Origin: Marchantia polymorpha subsp. ruderalis
Taxonomy: Eukaryota > Streptophyta > Marchantiopsida > Marchantiales > Marchantiaceae
NCBI GenBank assembly: GCA_037833965.1
Contig: AP031357.1
Coordinates: forward strand, 6,096,001-6,160,000
Reading direction: 5' to 3'
Length of the DNA: 64,000 bases
Shown here: positions 29,241 to 40,210 of the stretch, in pieces
Layout of the letters: each line of letters starts with the position of its first letter
Position numbering within the stretch: the first letter of the stretch is position 1
Notes under the pieces: generated by a model
What the model was told of the DNA's origin: nothing
Database searches by the model: none
Seen by the model: the letters and a program-made list of their open reading frames with translations, nothing else
Translations under genes and position numbers: made by a program

Positions 29241-31028
29241 GACACTGTGAATAACAATTCGATCCAACTTCCTCTCGACGGAGGAAGTGGTTTCGAGGAT
29301 TCCTGTCTCAGTCGGGATACCAAGCGCGATGCCCACGTCTAAAAGGGCCAGCCAGGCATGCAATGACCCGTGGAAGTCCACATTTCAGACGATGAAAAGG
29401 AATGAAAAGAGTGTGAGACTGACATGACAGGCCCGATCCACACACAATTTCACCCCATGGAAGCGAAGGACAATTTTCCGAACGGATGAGAGAATGAATC
29501 TGATGAGAGACAGGAATAAACAATGCACGACGTGATAATAGAGTCGGAACGCCATGAGGTCATGGAGCAAATGTGTGTTTCCTTTCTTTACATATCCGGT
29601 CCATATTTTCACAAGTAAAAGAATCCTGGGGATAAAATGTATCCCAATAGTTTTCAAATATCCTCGAGGCGTTACCCTTGACTGATTGGTAGCAAGCCAA
29701 ACCTTCTGCTCGGAATTTAACACGAGATCGTCGGTCAGAAGCGCCTTTTCGGCGAAAGGCCAAAAAAGCTGCTGCTGACAGAAGATCTCTGGGGCCTCTT
29801 TTCCTGAGCCGGACCGAGCGGCTCTACAAAAGATGGCCTTTGCCAAGGAGCAAATACTTATTGGGGCGAGCAGGGTGATCAATGGCTTCGAGAGCTGGTG
29901 GCAGAACAATCGGCGTCCCGCTCGACTCAGCTCTGTACAAGTTGCCGCAGCCTCTGGTCGTCGGTTTTCTCCTTGATGTTCAAGGACATATTACAAGATC
30001 TGCTTTCAAAATTGCTATCCATCAAAATTACAAAATGCCAGGTGTGTCTATGTTTATCTCCTCTCTGCTGGCTTCATCGTCATCATTCATTCATTCTATC
30101 ATTCATTCATTCATTCAGTATCAATGGTTCGGCTGCCTCCTACGCTTTATCTCCAGCCCGAAACCTGAGTACACTAAGTAAAAGACTCCCCACTTCACCC
30201 GTCCATGCTTCGAAGGGTGTTCACCTTTCTCTCTTAAAAATAAAAATCTGCACGCACCCAAACGTCCAAATCCTCGTCAGAATCCTTTCCACCCATCGAT
30301 CGATCCATCGACTGATCCATCTCACGTGGCGCCACCAGCATAAAATCGAAAAGGCAAGCATGAAGAAGGTCATACGTCATGGAGAAGGCTGATTTCGCAA
30401 GCTCGAAGCATGATAAAGCAAAAACTGTCAAAAACTGCTGCAAAAAGTGCAGCAGGGGAGGCCATGGGGGAGAGAGAGAAAGAAGGAAGGCTATGAAGTA
30501 CCTGCAATACGCTGTAATCGTACACTCGGTTCTAATGTGACATACGTCGATGAATGATGAGGCTATGAGAGCAGAATCGACGACGACCCCGATAGAAGAA
30601 TAAAATGTAAAGAAACCAATACGGCATGGAACGGGCACTCTCCGATTTCACGTAATAAAATATGAATCGAGTGAAGAAGAAGAAGCGTCTGGCATTCATT
30701 CGCCTCGCGCAGGGCAATCTCGCTCGCCGGACAGGCCGCTGGCGCGAGGGGACGAAGCTCAGACGCCTGGCTGTGTCGACTATCCGGAAGCTCTTCTGCT
30801 CGTGTCGACGACGTCGCCGGCGGCCCGATCGGAAGAAGGCAGCGAGCCCCTCCCGGACGAGGAGGATTGAATCTCTTGCATCGACTTGAAGAAGGCGTTG
30901 CTGATCAACATCTCGGCTTTTCCCGGATCCGCTACCTCGTTCGCGCCCTGTTCTCCCGCATCTCTGAGACAGAAAACGCCGAGGGCTCTCTCGTCAGCAC
31001 TCACTCAATCACTCAATCTCTCAATCTC
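29241..31028. other. Intergenic, downstream of the membrane-protein gene
   Basis: It contains the probable 3' untranslated region of the - strand gene that stops at 31029. A 174-codon frame at 29909-29385 (- strand) starts at TTG and is unassigned. The ATG frame 29882-30181 (+) begins with a plausible peptide but runs into the CATT repeat and resembles nothing known. Confidence 0.35.
30081..30117. repeat. (CATT)n microsatellite
   Basis: An interrupted run of CATT units. The same tetranucleotide recurs at about 54039-54056, so it is a recurrent simple repeat in this genome. Confidence 0.85.
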
Positions 31029-32511
31029 TCAATCTCTCTCCCTCAATGACAACAATGACGAGCGATGCTGATTCACCAGGCAATAAACGACGAGCAAACA
31101 TTCACGAGGGCAGGTGATCACGACGTACATTTGATACGGGTATCCGTAGGAATTATCGGCCTCGGCGGAAAAGTGGCCGAACTGATCGCTGGGCACATCC
31201 ACGAACGCTTTGTCGCTGTCTCCATAAGTGGCACTGCTTTGCACGAAGAGACCTGCAGAGCCGAACAAGAACCGATTCGGGGTCAGCAAAGGTGCGAGAA
31301 ACACGAGAGACCACTCTCGACAATCGGCCGAAAATGTGGGGCTCGATCGGGAGCCCAGAGGACACTGGCTCAATGGCTCAATGGCAGCGAGAAACGACCA
31401 AAATGCGAGAAATTGGGGGATTGGGGGATTGGTGGGAGACTGACTGACCTTGGAAGACCATGAGGATGCCGAAGCCGAGGGTGAGCGCGAGGGCGATGAA
31501 CGGGGTGCCGGAGCTGGCCGGAGCCGCAACCCTCGCCTTGCGCTTCGCTGCGGCCTGCTTCAGCATCTTCCTGCGCGCGGCAGCAGCACGATGCGCGGCG
31601 ATGGTGGCCGAGTCGAGAGATGTGGCCCGTCCGGGGTGCCTGGGAGGCTTGGGCGGCTTCGGAGGCTTCTTGCAGTTCATGTTCACGGGGCTGCTGCTGT
31701 TGGGGTTGTTGCCCTTGGGCGCAATCGAGGCGCCATCCCTCTTCTGCTCGCCGCCATCGCAGCGACTGCTGCACCACGCTGGGCCCTCGGGCCGATAATG
31801 CGCCAGCGGCAGCGCATCGGACCTCGACTGCGGATCCCTGGCTTCGAACAGAGCCCCCCTCTTCGGGAAGGACTCTTTGCAAGGACTCGCCGCCATCGTC
31901 GTTGACGAGGTCTTCGTCGTCGTGTGCTCGGGCTGCAGCATTCCTGCGACGTCGGTGTTGCTGGAATCGTCGAGGTCCGAGGTCTTGAACGAATGCAGAA
32001 GCGACCCTAATCCATCGAATAACGAATGCTTGCCATCTCCCGACAGAAGCCCTCCGCAGGAAAGCTTCGGGGGCGAGAACAAAGCCCGAAATTGACTGAC
32101 GAGCGATAAACATCCGTCGTCGTCGTACCCTGCAGGATTGAAGCCCGTGTCTGTGGCGCCTTTCCTCGAATCCTCGAGCCCGTGAAATGACACTCTGACC
32201 TCCTTCACTCCATTAGAAGAATCCAGCGCTTCCATGGTGATGTACGAGCGGTCCTTCTTCAAGCCATCCGGATAACTCCCCATCGATTTGGCCTCGTCGC
32301 CCTTGCCATCCCTCGACAGCCCGCACAGAGACAGCTCCAATTTCCTCGTCTGCTGCGACACTTCGCTCGATCCGAACAAAGGGCGGGTCTCCGAACCATC
32401 CTTCCTTTCCACCAACTTGAAGCAGTACTCGACCTCGGGCCTGGAAGCCTCGTCGAGGGAAATCGAATGCCACTCGGAATCCGCTGGGCGCTGCTGCTGC
32501 TGCTTCATCAT
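31029..32511 (-). CDS. Basic proline-rich protein with one C-terminal membrane span (plant-specific, uncharacterised)
   Basis: Two exons on the - strand: 32511-31449 and 31252-31029. The donor is CAAG|GTCAGT and the acceptor CTCTGCAG. The join gives 1287 nt (428 residues). The N-terminal part is polar and acidic. Residues about 281-336 carry KKPPKPPKPPRHPGR, then an alanine-rich stretch with RRKMLKQAAAKRKAR. Residues about 337-354 (PFIALALTLGFGILMVFQ) are a good membrane span, and a 74-residue tail follows. A KPP(R/K)PP motif, a basic helix, one membrane span ending FQG and a short tail match, from memory, an unnamed plant family annotated only as 'transmembrane protein'. I know no function. 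The open frame extends upstream to an in-frame TAG, but 32511 is the first ATG in it. A strong acceptor (TTGGTCTTCAG, exon from 32562) implies an upstream exon, probably leader. The 3' end is less certain, because a GTACGT donor-like site lies near the end of the conserved part. Confidence 0.65.
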
Positions 32512-33573
32512 CGTGTCGCCCCCTTTCCCGCAACCCACAGCTTCCTTCACTGCGCCATCGGCCTGAAGACCAAGAAACTAGGGCGCCAGCGCTCCGAGGC
32601 AATCCAGCGATCCCATCCTCGAAGATTTCGAGGCTCGCTGTACGCGAATACGAATACAGAACCGAAACAAATTGCGCACTCCTGAGAATTGCTCGTCCGT
32701 CGGTTCTTCTGAGACTAAGAGTTCATTTAGATGTTCCGGCCCTTCTCATGGACTCCATGAGGACCACATTAACTTTCCCGATGGCGTCGTCCACTTAAAG
32801 ATGACCACTTCGAGGCTTGATCGGACCCTGATCCAAACCTCCGACAAGTCCTCGAGCTACAAGATGAGAAATGGAAAGAACGAATTCGAGCAATGTGACA
32901 TTTTGATAGCAGGAAAACGAGCTCCTCACGGACAGCAGCTCGGAGCCATCAAGCTCGCGGGAAGAAGAAGAAGAAGAAGCAGAAGAAGAAGAGCAAGGTG
33001 ATGCCGATTGCGAGAACCCGAGATCCGAGGCTCGACAGACCAGCATAGATAGAGGATGTGGTAGGAGACAGATAGATACAAGCGATCCCGCAGCACCAAA
33101 TGTGGCAGCACCGGCAGCGACCGACCGACTGACGGCCTATTTCAACCAGGCCCGTGAATAATTGTGCGACCTGATGATAACGCGATGACACTCGCTGCTG
33201 CTGCTGCTGCTGCTCATCGGACCAGTGGCGCCCTGCAGCCGTCGTGCCTCTACCATGTGGGAGCACGCTGAGCCTGGAACCATCCAACTCGTGCAAGCCA
33301 CCACCACAACCTCCACGAACACACCCGACCCGTCGAGGCAACGCACGAAGATTATATCCTCCGATTGGCCCCCGAATACTGCTTCTCCTGCAGAATAGGG
33401 ATGTTGCTCCTCCTGCTGCTGCTGCTGATGAAAATGATGATGATGATTGAATGCAACCGAGGCCGGAAGAAATCAGAGTGCCCGGCGTCGTTGGCGTCGC
33501 ACTGTGAGAGTTCCTCGTGCGGAAGAAGAAGAGAAGGAAGGGGAGAAGGCGTGGGAAGGGGGAGACGAGGTGC

Positions 33574-33574
<1 letters not shown>

Positions 33575-33609
<35 letters not shown>
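33575..33609. repeat. (TC)n dinucleotide repeat, 35 nt
   Basis: A pure TC run. On the gene-sense strand it is a GA repeat in the presumed leader or promoter of the membrane-protein gene. Another GA/CT run of similar type lies at about 33915-33935. Confidence 0.9.
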
Positions 33610-33612
<3 letters not shown>

Positions 33613-34255
33613 ACGGAGGACGGAGGGAAACAATCCACTGCCAAATAGACGAGATCTGGCAGCACAAGCAAAGCGAACCGAGCGAGCGAAGGCGAAAGTC
33701 GAAGAGCGTGCGCGTGCGAGCGAGTTTTGTCTCTGTCCTCGCTGTCTGGCTGGCTGCCGAGCTATTCAGCTCTATAGCTGCTACTGCTACTACTGCTGCT
33801 GCTGGTTTGCCTCATAAACCATCACCACTACTACCACCACCACTACTACTACTTCTACTACCACTCCTCAAGTGTGCATTCATGCTCATACTACGAGCGC
33901 AATTTCCTCGCCCTCTCTCTCTCTCTCTCTCTCTGTCTCTGATGACTCTGATGTGCCTGGTTCTAGTTGAGGTCGATGGATATATTCAGCTGTATAACTG
34001 AACCCGAGAGCGCAAGGCCCAAATATGGGACGGCCACCAGCAGAAAAGACGAATGCGCTCCGGTACCCATCATCAGGCCTCCCCTCCCCCGGTAACACGA
34101 TCTTCGCGGCCTCGAGGGCTGGCCCACTGCGCACTGCATTCTCTTGCTTCTCGCTTTTGCGCGCTCGCTCAATCTTCTTCTTCTTCCTGTCTGCTTCCCT
34201 CTTCTTCTTCCATCCCCTCTTTCACGCCGTAACCTCCAATCCTGGCCCCCGCCCC

Positions 34256-34278
34256 GGGGGGGGGGGGGGGGGGGGGGG
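34256..34278. repeat. Poly-G run of 23 nt
   Basis: Twenty-three consecutive G residues directly after a C-rich stretch. A GGGGCT direct repeat follows at about 34390-34418. Both are potential G-quadruplex formers on the + strand, and both are length-uncertain in assemblies. Confidence 0.9.
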
Positions 34279-34500
34279 TCACCGGGCCCCACTGCTGCTA
34301 CGCGCTCCCAATCTCTCTCCTCGATGCCGATGCCGATGCTGACTGACCTCATGCGTTTGAAATTCGGCTCGCAACAGTTCGTCAAATCCCTGGGGCTGGG
34401 GCTGGGGCTGGGGCTGGCTGGCCCCAATACCCCCGGCCAGCCCCCCACTTACCACTCTCTCTTCCGTTACCTTCCTGCCTGCGGCAATGCCCGGGCTCCG

Positions 34501-37000
34501 TCACGGCGCGGGTGCGCGGGGCTTAAAATCGGGTTTGCCTTGCCAGAGGACAGGGGGGTGGGCGAGGGGGAGGGGGAATTTTGGCTGCGCGGAGGCCACG
34601 CGCCGATTACGGGGATAAATTAGGACACGAAGCGCCGACACGTGGACCGGGGAGTACTCGAATGGACTATCGGGCGGTTCTGTTGTGGATCGCAACGTTT
34701 GCTGTGACTGGCCTCATATATCCGGTCGCGACCCTCAGGACCCCCGGTCAGCCTCAGCCGCAAAGTCGAGTGGCTAACCGCGGAGCAGGCACATAACCTC
34801 CGCCCGCCCCCTCCTCCAACTTTAACCGTGAACCTGCCGCTAACTGTTCCCGGTTTTCAACCCCCTTCCGTCCATTATAACTGCACCCAGATTTAGCAGG
34901 CCTGCCAGCTCCCCGGCTAGCCCCTTCCTTCTCTCCGGCCTCAACGGCCTTATCCGCTAAATGTAAGACCCCTGTGATCAGGACGTGAAACCACGGTACC
35001 TGACCGCGACCCACTTCCCTTACCGGCACAGTTCACTCCGGGCTGCCCGGCCTGTTATTGTACAACCGTCCAGCTAATCATCAGATCTCACAATCCGAAC
35101 GAGATCCTTGGGAATATGCGATCGCGGCCTCCAAACACAGTATCGGATTCTTAATTCCGACAACCGCGTCTTCCAGCTGTAGAAGAGCTGTCGAGTTAGA
35201 GAAAACCGCACGAAATCCAACCGCGGTTCCGTTGCCCTCCTCGACCCGGGTCAGGTGCTGCCCAACAGACCCTTCCTTCCTTCCCTCCTTCAGTGCTTGG
35301 CGTGGGCGCAGCTGGACGACGGTCATTTTCTTGGTACGTCGATCCGTCTGTCTGCGTCGTCATCTGGCCTTCTAATTCGTCGCGTTCGCAAGAGCATTCG
35401 CAAGAGAAATTCTCGAGCACACGCATCGCACTCCGTTGGCAACTTCTGGAATATGTCCAAGAAGCTCCGCTATATTTTTTTATAAATCAGATGGTTCTAT
35501 TGCATCTTGATTTTCCGCGAGATTTTATTTTATGGTACTTGATAACTCCGTATCTCACAAGGAACCACGTCAACGTCCAATCCCTCTTTGCACCCGCGCT
35601 TCTTGCACCGACTCGTGCTGTCCGTCCGTCCGTCCGCTCGCCCGTCCGCGTCCTAGGTCCCAACGCCAAGAATGGGTACAAAGATTTTACGGTATCGTAT
35701 GAGGTGACAGGGATATATTCCGGCCCCGGATCTCCCTATCTTATAAAAGCAGGCGTCCCTGTCAACCACGTTAATGTTCTGGCTCGGGTCGTTGAAGACC
35801 ATGGCCCTTGTAGCGTCACGCGAAGGCCCGCAATCGCGAGCTGAGGTCGAGGTTGCGGTACCGGATTCGGAACACGGCGAGAACAGCGGGACTGACATAT
35901 GGGTCCCCACTCCAGACGTTCGGTCGTAACCACTGTGCCGTCGTACGCTGGGGGCGAGTTACAGTACTCGTAAGGGACGTGATTCGAGCAAGACCCGGTA
36001 GCGATTCCGGTTACCAGCCGCGGTGGGCGGAGATCGTCGGGCGGGATCGGATTAGGAGGAGGAGGAGGTCGTGATTAGGTACGGCGCAGGGGCGGACGGA
36101 AGAAAGGTCGTGACTGAAAGCTGAGCTGCCCTTCCTTCTACGGATCGGCATGCCACCGACGATCTCCTCGGAAACTGCGAGTCGAGTTTTCATGATGCCG
36201 CATACTCAGCGACGATGCCCTGATTTGGCACCCCTCTGTCCGAGGACGTGGCAGGCACGAGTTCGACTTGGAGGCTGACTGGATGATTATCCTCTAAATT
36301 CCCGTTGATGGGTTGGCGGACCTAACATTAACCGCGGTTGTCAACCGCGCTCATCATCGTGCCAATGGATACCGTGGACTTCCCTACCTCGAACAGTTCC
36401 AACCACGTCCTATATCTTGCCCATGGCAGCGACTCACAGTACCAACCTTTCTCTCGTCCCGACTCTCGTCTATCTGGCAATGCCAGGCAGTCGCCCGACG
36501 CCTCCGGAAAAAGCCACAGCCGACGGCCGCAAATGGCGACTATGTCGCGCGCGGCCGAAGTGCGTACCACGACCGGCATCCAACCGCGTTTCGTCCTCGT
36601 ACTGTACGTAAGCCGGGGGGCGTCTCGAGCAAGACTGTCGTGAGAGACTCATCCGAACATGTTCAGGATAAGTGTAGTAGTTCGGTCGATGGGTCCCTGT
36701 GGTCGAGAGAAGATGGTGCCGCCGCGACGTGGTCGGGTCTCGTCTGATCAACCGCGTCGATGGGACTCAAGAACGGCCAGCTGTCGTGCGTGGTAGGCGC
36801 TCGTGGCGTCCGTCTCCTGTAACCGATACGGTTGAACACGAACAACGGTTTTGCTCTCGACGAGCTTGCAGTGCGCGTCCTTTGACCAGGGTGCCGGGCG
36901 AACGTTTGCCTTCCGTTCTCGTTCCCATACGAGCTGTTCTTCCTCTGGATCCACATCATCCACCGAATTGACTTTTGTTCCTTCATTTTTTTTCATTTAT
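34501..37000. other. GC-rich DNA without a recognised gene
   Basis: Frames are open on several strands but match nothing known. A TATA-like TTATAAAAGC lies at about 35738-35747 (+ strand), with no coding exon that I recognise downstream. CCGTC repeats occur at about 35620-35650. Confidence 0.35.
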
Positions 37001-38131
37001 TTAGACTGAGCTTACGTTAGTCCACACTGATGATGACTTGTGCATAAATTGGACCACTCTAAAGGTTAAGAATTAGTCTATGGAACCCCGGAGCGATTGA
37101 AATACTAACGGTTTCCTTCACATCCAAAGAAGTGTGGACAGAGAATGGGATGCACAGCATCATTTCTGCAACTTGGCCCGGATGTCTTGCAAATGGAGGT
37201 ATGGAGGGCTCTTGGTGTTCCAAAAATGTTGAAATCTAGGACTTTGAAAATGTCTCCTACCGGTGTGATGAAAGTTTTGTTTCTCGCGGAAAAAATGGCA
37301 AGTATCCCATCAATTCTTATTATTTATTGTCATCCGCGCTTACTTTATATTTTTTGTAAATCACTTTCGATTTCTCTCCAAACTTCCGAGGTGCCTTTTG
37401 GTGACGTTAAATTCACATCAGCATGGGAAAAGTTCTAGTTCTCTCCTTGACTTTCACAACACTTGTCAACTCGTGTTGGTCTCACTAAGTTCGTGTAAGA
37501 GCGTAGAGCTGAAATGCTGGAAAACCCTCGAATTTTCGAGGGTTCACTGACCGACATTGTCGATCATGTCAGTGACGTAAACTTGATAAAGGGAGGGATG
37601 TCTCGACGTCTTGATCAAGGGATGACTCCGGCGAATGGTTGCCCATTCGCATCGAGCTAACGCTCACGCTCAAGTGGTACTGACATTTTTTATACATTGC
37701 ATGTCTCGTTGCGCTGAACTTATGCTTTCCATGCACACACAGTGGAATGAATTAAATATGTACGTCACGTGTTATGGACATGATGTGCTCGTAACCAGCG
37801 AAATTTACTGACACCTTCACATGTACGCAATGTCATATTGCCCCGGAGAGGTGCTGTTCCCTTATTCGCATGAAATCCTGGGAGTAAATCCCAAATGTCA
37901 CCATGATCAAAACATTATCTCATTGTCTTGACTCTTTCCGACCGACTCTCACAACCACAGGGGGATTCTCCTCTTGTGGACGGAGATTTGAGGACCCCGC
38001 GGAGGCGAGCCAATGAGCTCTCGTCACTGTTAGTTTAGCGCAATTCCCTCTTTTCTGTATTGATTCAGTCATTTCTGAGAATGTGAATGTTCTGTATGCG
38101 AGGCCAATTTCTGGCACGACGAGGGCGTGCC
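37001..38131. other. Intergenic, contains a cluster of small inverted repeats
   Basis: No gene is seen. Between 37523 and 37660 several short stem-loops follow one another. They are AACCCTCGAA / TTCGAGGGTT at 37523-37544, CACTGAC / GTCAGTG at about 37546-37576, and GCGAATGG / CCATTCGC near 37634-37654. Confidence 0.45.
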
Positions 38132-39090
38132 TTTTTGTTTCAAGCAGCCCGCAGAGTAGTACATCGTAGTACCTAGCCATGGCTGTGCAAATTCTTCCGT
38201 TATTTTGCTTTAGCGTGTCCCGCCCAAAGACAACAGATACGCTATCAACGACGTGACCCCAAGTACTGAGACATTACGAGAATGTCTTTTTGTTTCAGGG
38301 AGCCCACAGACCACAGACCAACACTGTCGCGAGTCTGCAATGTTCCAACTTTCTCGTGATTCTTTGCTTTAGCACGCGATGCCCAAGAAACCAGCCGCAT
38401 AACAATACGAGATGCCGGACGATCATCCGAGAAGTGGGTGGAAAAATGCAAGAATGTGTACGTGAGAGTAAAAATGTCCACAAAGCTCAGGCATGCAAAT
38501 GTGGATAGTGCATCCTCGTCGAGCCCACTTGTGAATTTTGACCATGTCTTCATGTATCAAACCGAAGCCTATAGACTAGCCGTCGTTGTGCAATCTTCTC
38601 ACGGTTTTTCGCTTTAGCATGCAATGCCCAAGAAAACGGACGCACCCAAAACCCGCACTGTCTGTTTTTTAGAGCGATCGAAATTCCAAAGTGCAATCAT
38701 CAAGCACCGGATAGTCTTTGATATTGGAACTACATGTTGATATCGTGTTGCACCTCGAGCCCATTTGGATAACAAGAGCATGTCTTTTTGTTTCGAGCAT
38801 CCCATAGACTAGCTTCATAGTTTGTTTGTTGGCCATTTGGAACTCTTTTCTCTCCTTCTTGGCTTTAGCAAGCAGCCCCGCACCCCATTCTCTTCAACTG
38901 AATAACTGAACCCTAAAAAACAATACAACCTGGAGGTGAATGATAATTAAGTTGACAATTTTCACTTTCCTTTCACGATAAATTGTCGGCAATTTGGGTT
39001 AAACAGGAATGTCTTTTTGGTTTCAAGTGGCCGACAAACAAGCGTTACACGGGATCCATCGGTGTGCAATTTTCTCCTGGGTTCAACATA
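38132..39090. repeat. Diverged tandem array, five units of about 155-260 bp
   Basis: The anchor TTTTTGTTTC (with changes) recurs at 38132, 38287, 38549, 38785 and 39014. A second anchor GCTTTAGC recurs at 38207, 38366, 38611 and 38872, in the same order relative to the first. Around these, further words recur: AGCCCACAGAC / AGCCTATAGAC / ATCCCATAGAC after the first anchor, GTGCAAT before a TTCTC word, and GCGATGCCCAAGAAA / GCAATGCCCAAGAAA after the second. The units differ by many substitutions and indels. There is no conserved protein frame. Confidence 0.6.
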
Positions 39091-39339
39091 CAATGCACTC
39101 TACCGAGGAATCACACTACCGATCAATCATCCAAGAAGTGGAAAAGCAAAACATGCATGGATGTGAAAGCAAGAGTTCACGAACCGTAAACTACAGTACA
39201 AGGGTTACATGCTCCCTGACATTGCACACATGGATCCCATACATCCTACATGCTCGAAGCAGCGAGCTGATTCGCTGCGGTAAGTCTCAAGCGAGACGAT
39301 CAAACGCGACATTAATGTACTGTTAAATCTCCCGATAGA

Positions 39340-40210
39340 GAACATGATTTTAAGCATTGGATCCTTGCGCCATGGTCATCCCTTCCGTCGCTGCCCACAC
39401 TGCCGAAAGCTCACCGATTCAGCAGCCGACATTGTCAATCTCTCGAGCACCTCCCATCGCCATAGGCTCGACGAGGATCCAAAGTTCGCAGCCAGTCTCG
39501 GAATGCTCGAACGGCGGTGCGCATGGAATCCGATACAACGGACGAGCTTCGCATCAATGCCCCGCAACAGAACAAACGGACGTGGGCCCGCCGGACGTCC
39601 GTCGGCCAATCTCCATCCGGGATCCGGGATCCGCATAATACTACGCTCTCCGTCCGCAGTACAGTGCGCCGAAAATGAGGCGTCGTCAGAGTGGAATGAA
39701 TGAATGAACGAACTGTGTTCCGCATGGCGTAACGTGGTAGATTCTTTTACCTTACCGATGAGGAGGAGGCACAGGCACACAGTAGCGGACTTACTTACTG
39801 TAATGCACTCGACCTGCTTCGAAATCAATGCAGCGTCTGGTCTGGGGATCCTCAAACCGCGGAAGGTATCCCGACCGCAGTGAAGGGCGACATACGTTGC
39901 ACGTGGTATGGGATAATAGGGATAAAAGTTGGGCGTGTGCTTCTCCGCGAGTTCAGCACAGTGAACCGAGAGATTCGTCTCTTACCATGGTCAATAAAGG
40001 ACAGCAACGGACGGCGGTGAGGGCGACATGCATTCGAGGCAACGGAGGCTGAACTGCGTATTTCCTTCGGGACCAGTGGACGCCTCCGTCCATGGACCCA
40101 CTGCTGAACTGATCCAGTTCGACCTTATGCGTCCTAGTCAACTTCATTAATGCATCCTCGTTTCCCACTGGCCTGCAACTATCGACTGAACTGGCCTGGC
40201 TCGACATTGG
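39340..40210. other. GC-rich island, no gene recognised
   Basis: An abrupt GC-rich block between AT-richer flanks. Frames of about 90-160 codons are open on both strands over the same bases. None resembles a family I know. Confidence 0.35.

Larger units (their letters stand above)
32563..34500 (-). promoter_or_regulatory. Leader and promoter region of the membrane-protein gene
   Basis: Read on the - strand this region is purine-rich in blocks. It includes a GA repeat (33609-33575), GAAGAA runs (about 33540-33515 and 34215-34170) and CAGCAG or CAACAG runs. A leader intron probably ends at 32563 (TTTCTTGGTCTTCAG). The donor and transcription start were not determined. The frames on both strands here are repeat-driven. 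Confidence 0.35.

Noticed and set aside
29385-29909. 174-codon - strand frame
   Set aside because: Begins at TTG rather than ATG, has no motif, and overlaps an ATG frame on the other strand that is equally unconvincing.
31370-32113. 247-codon - strand frame overlapping the membrane-protein exon
   Set aside because: It is a shifted-frame shadow of the real exon; the other frame carries the KPP motif, basic helix and membrane span and splices cleanly.
32512-32550. Start of the membrane-protein gene at 32550
   Set aside because: The codon there is GTG; the first ATG in the open frame is at 32511, and an acceptor at 32562-32563 suggests the bases before it are leader.
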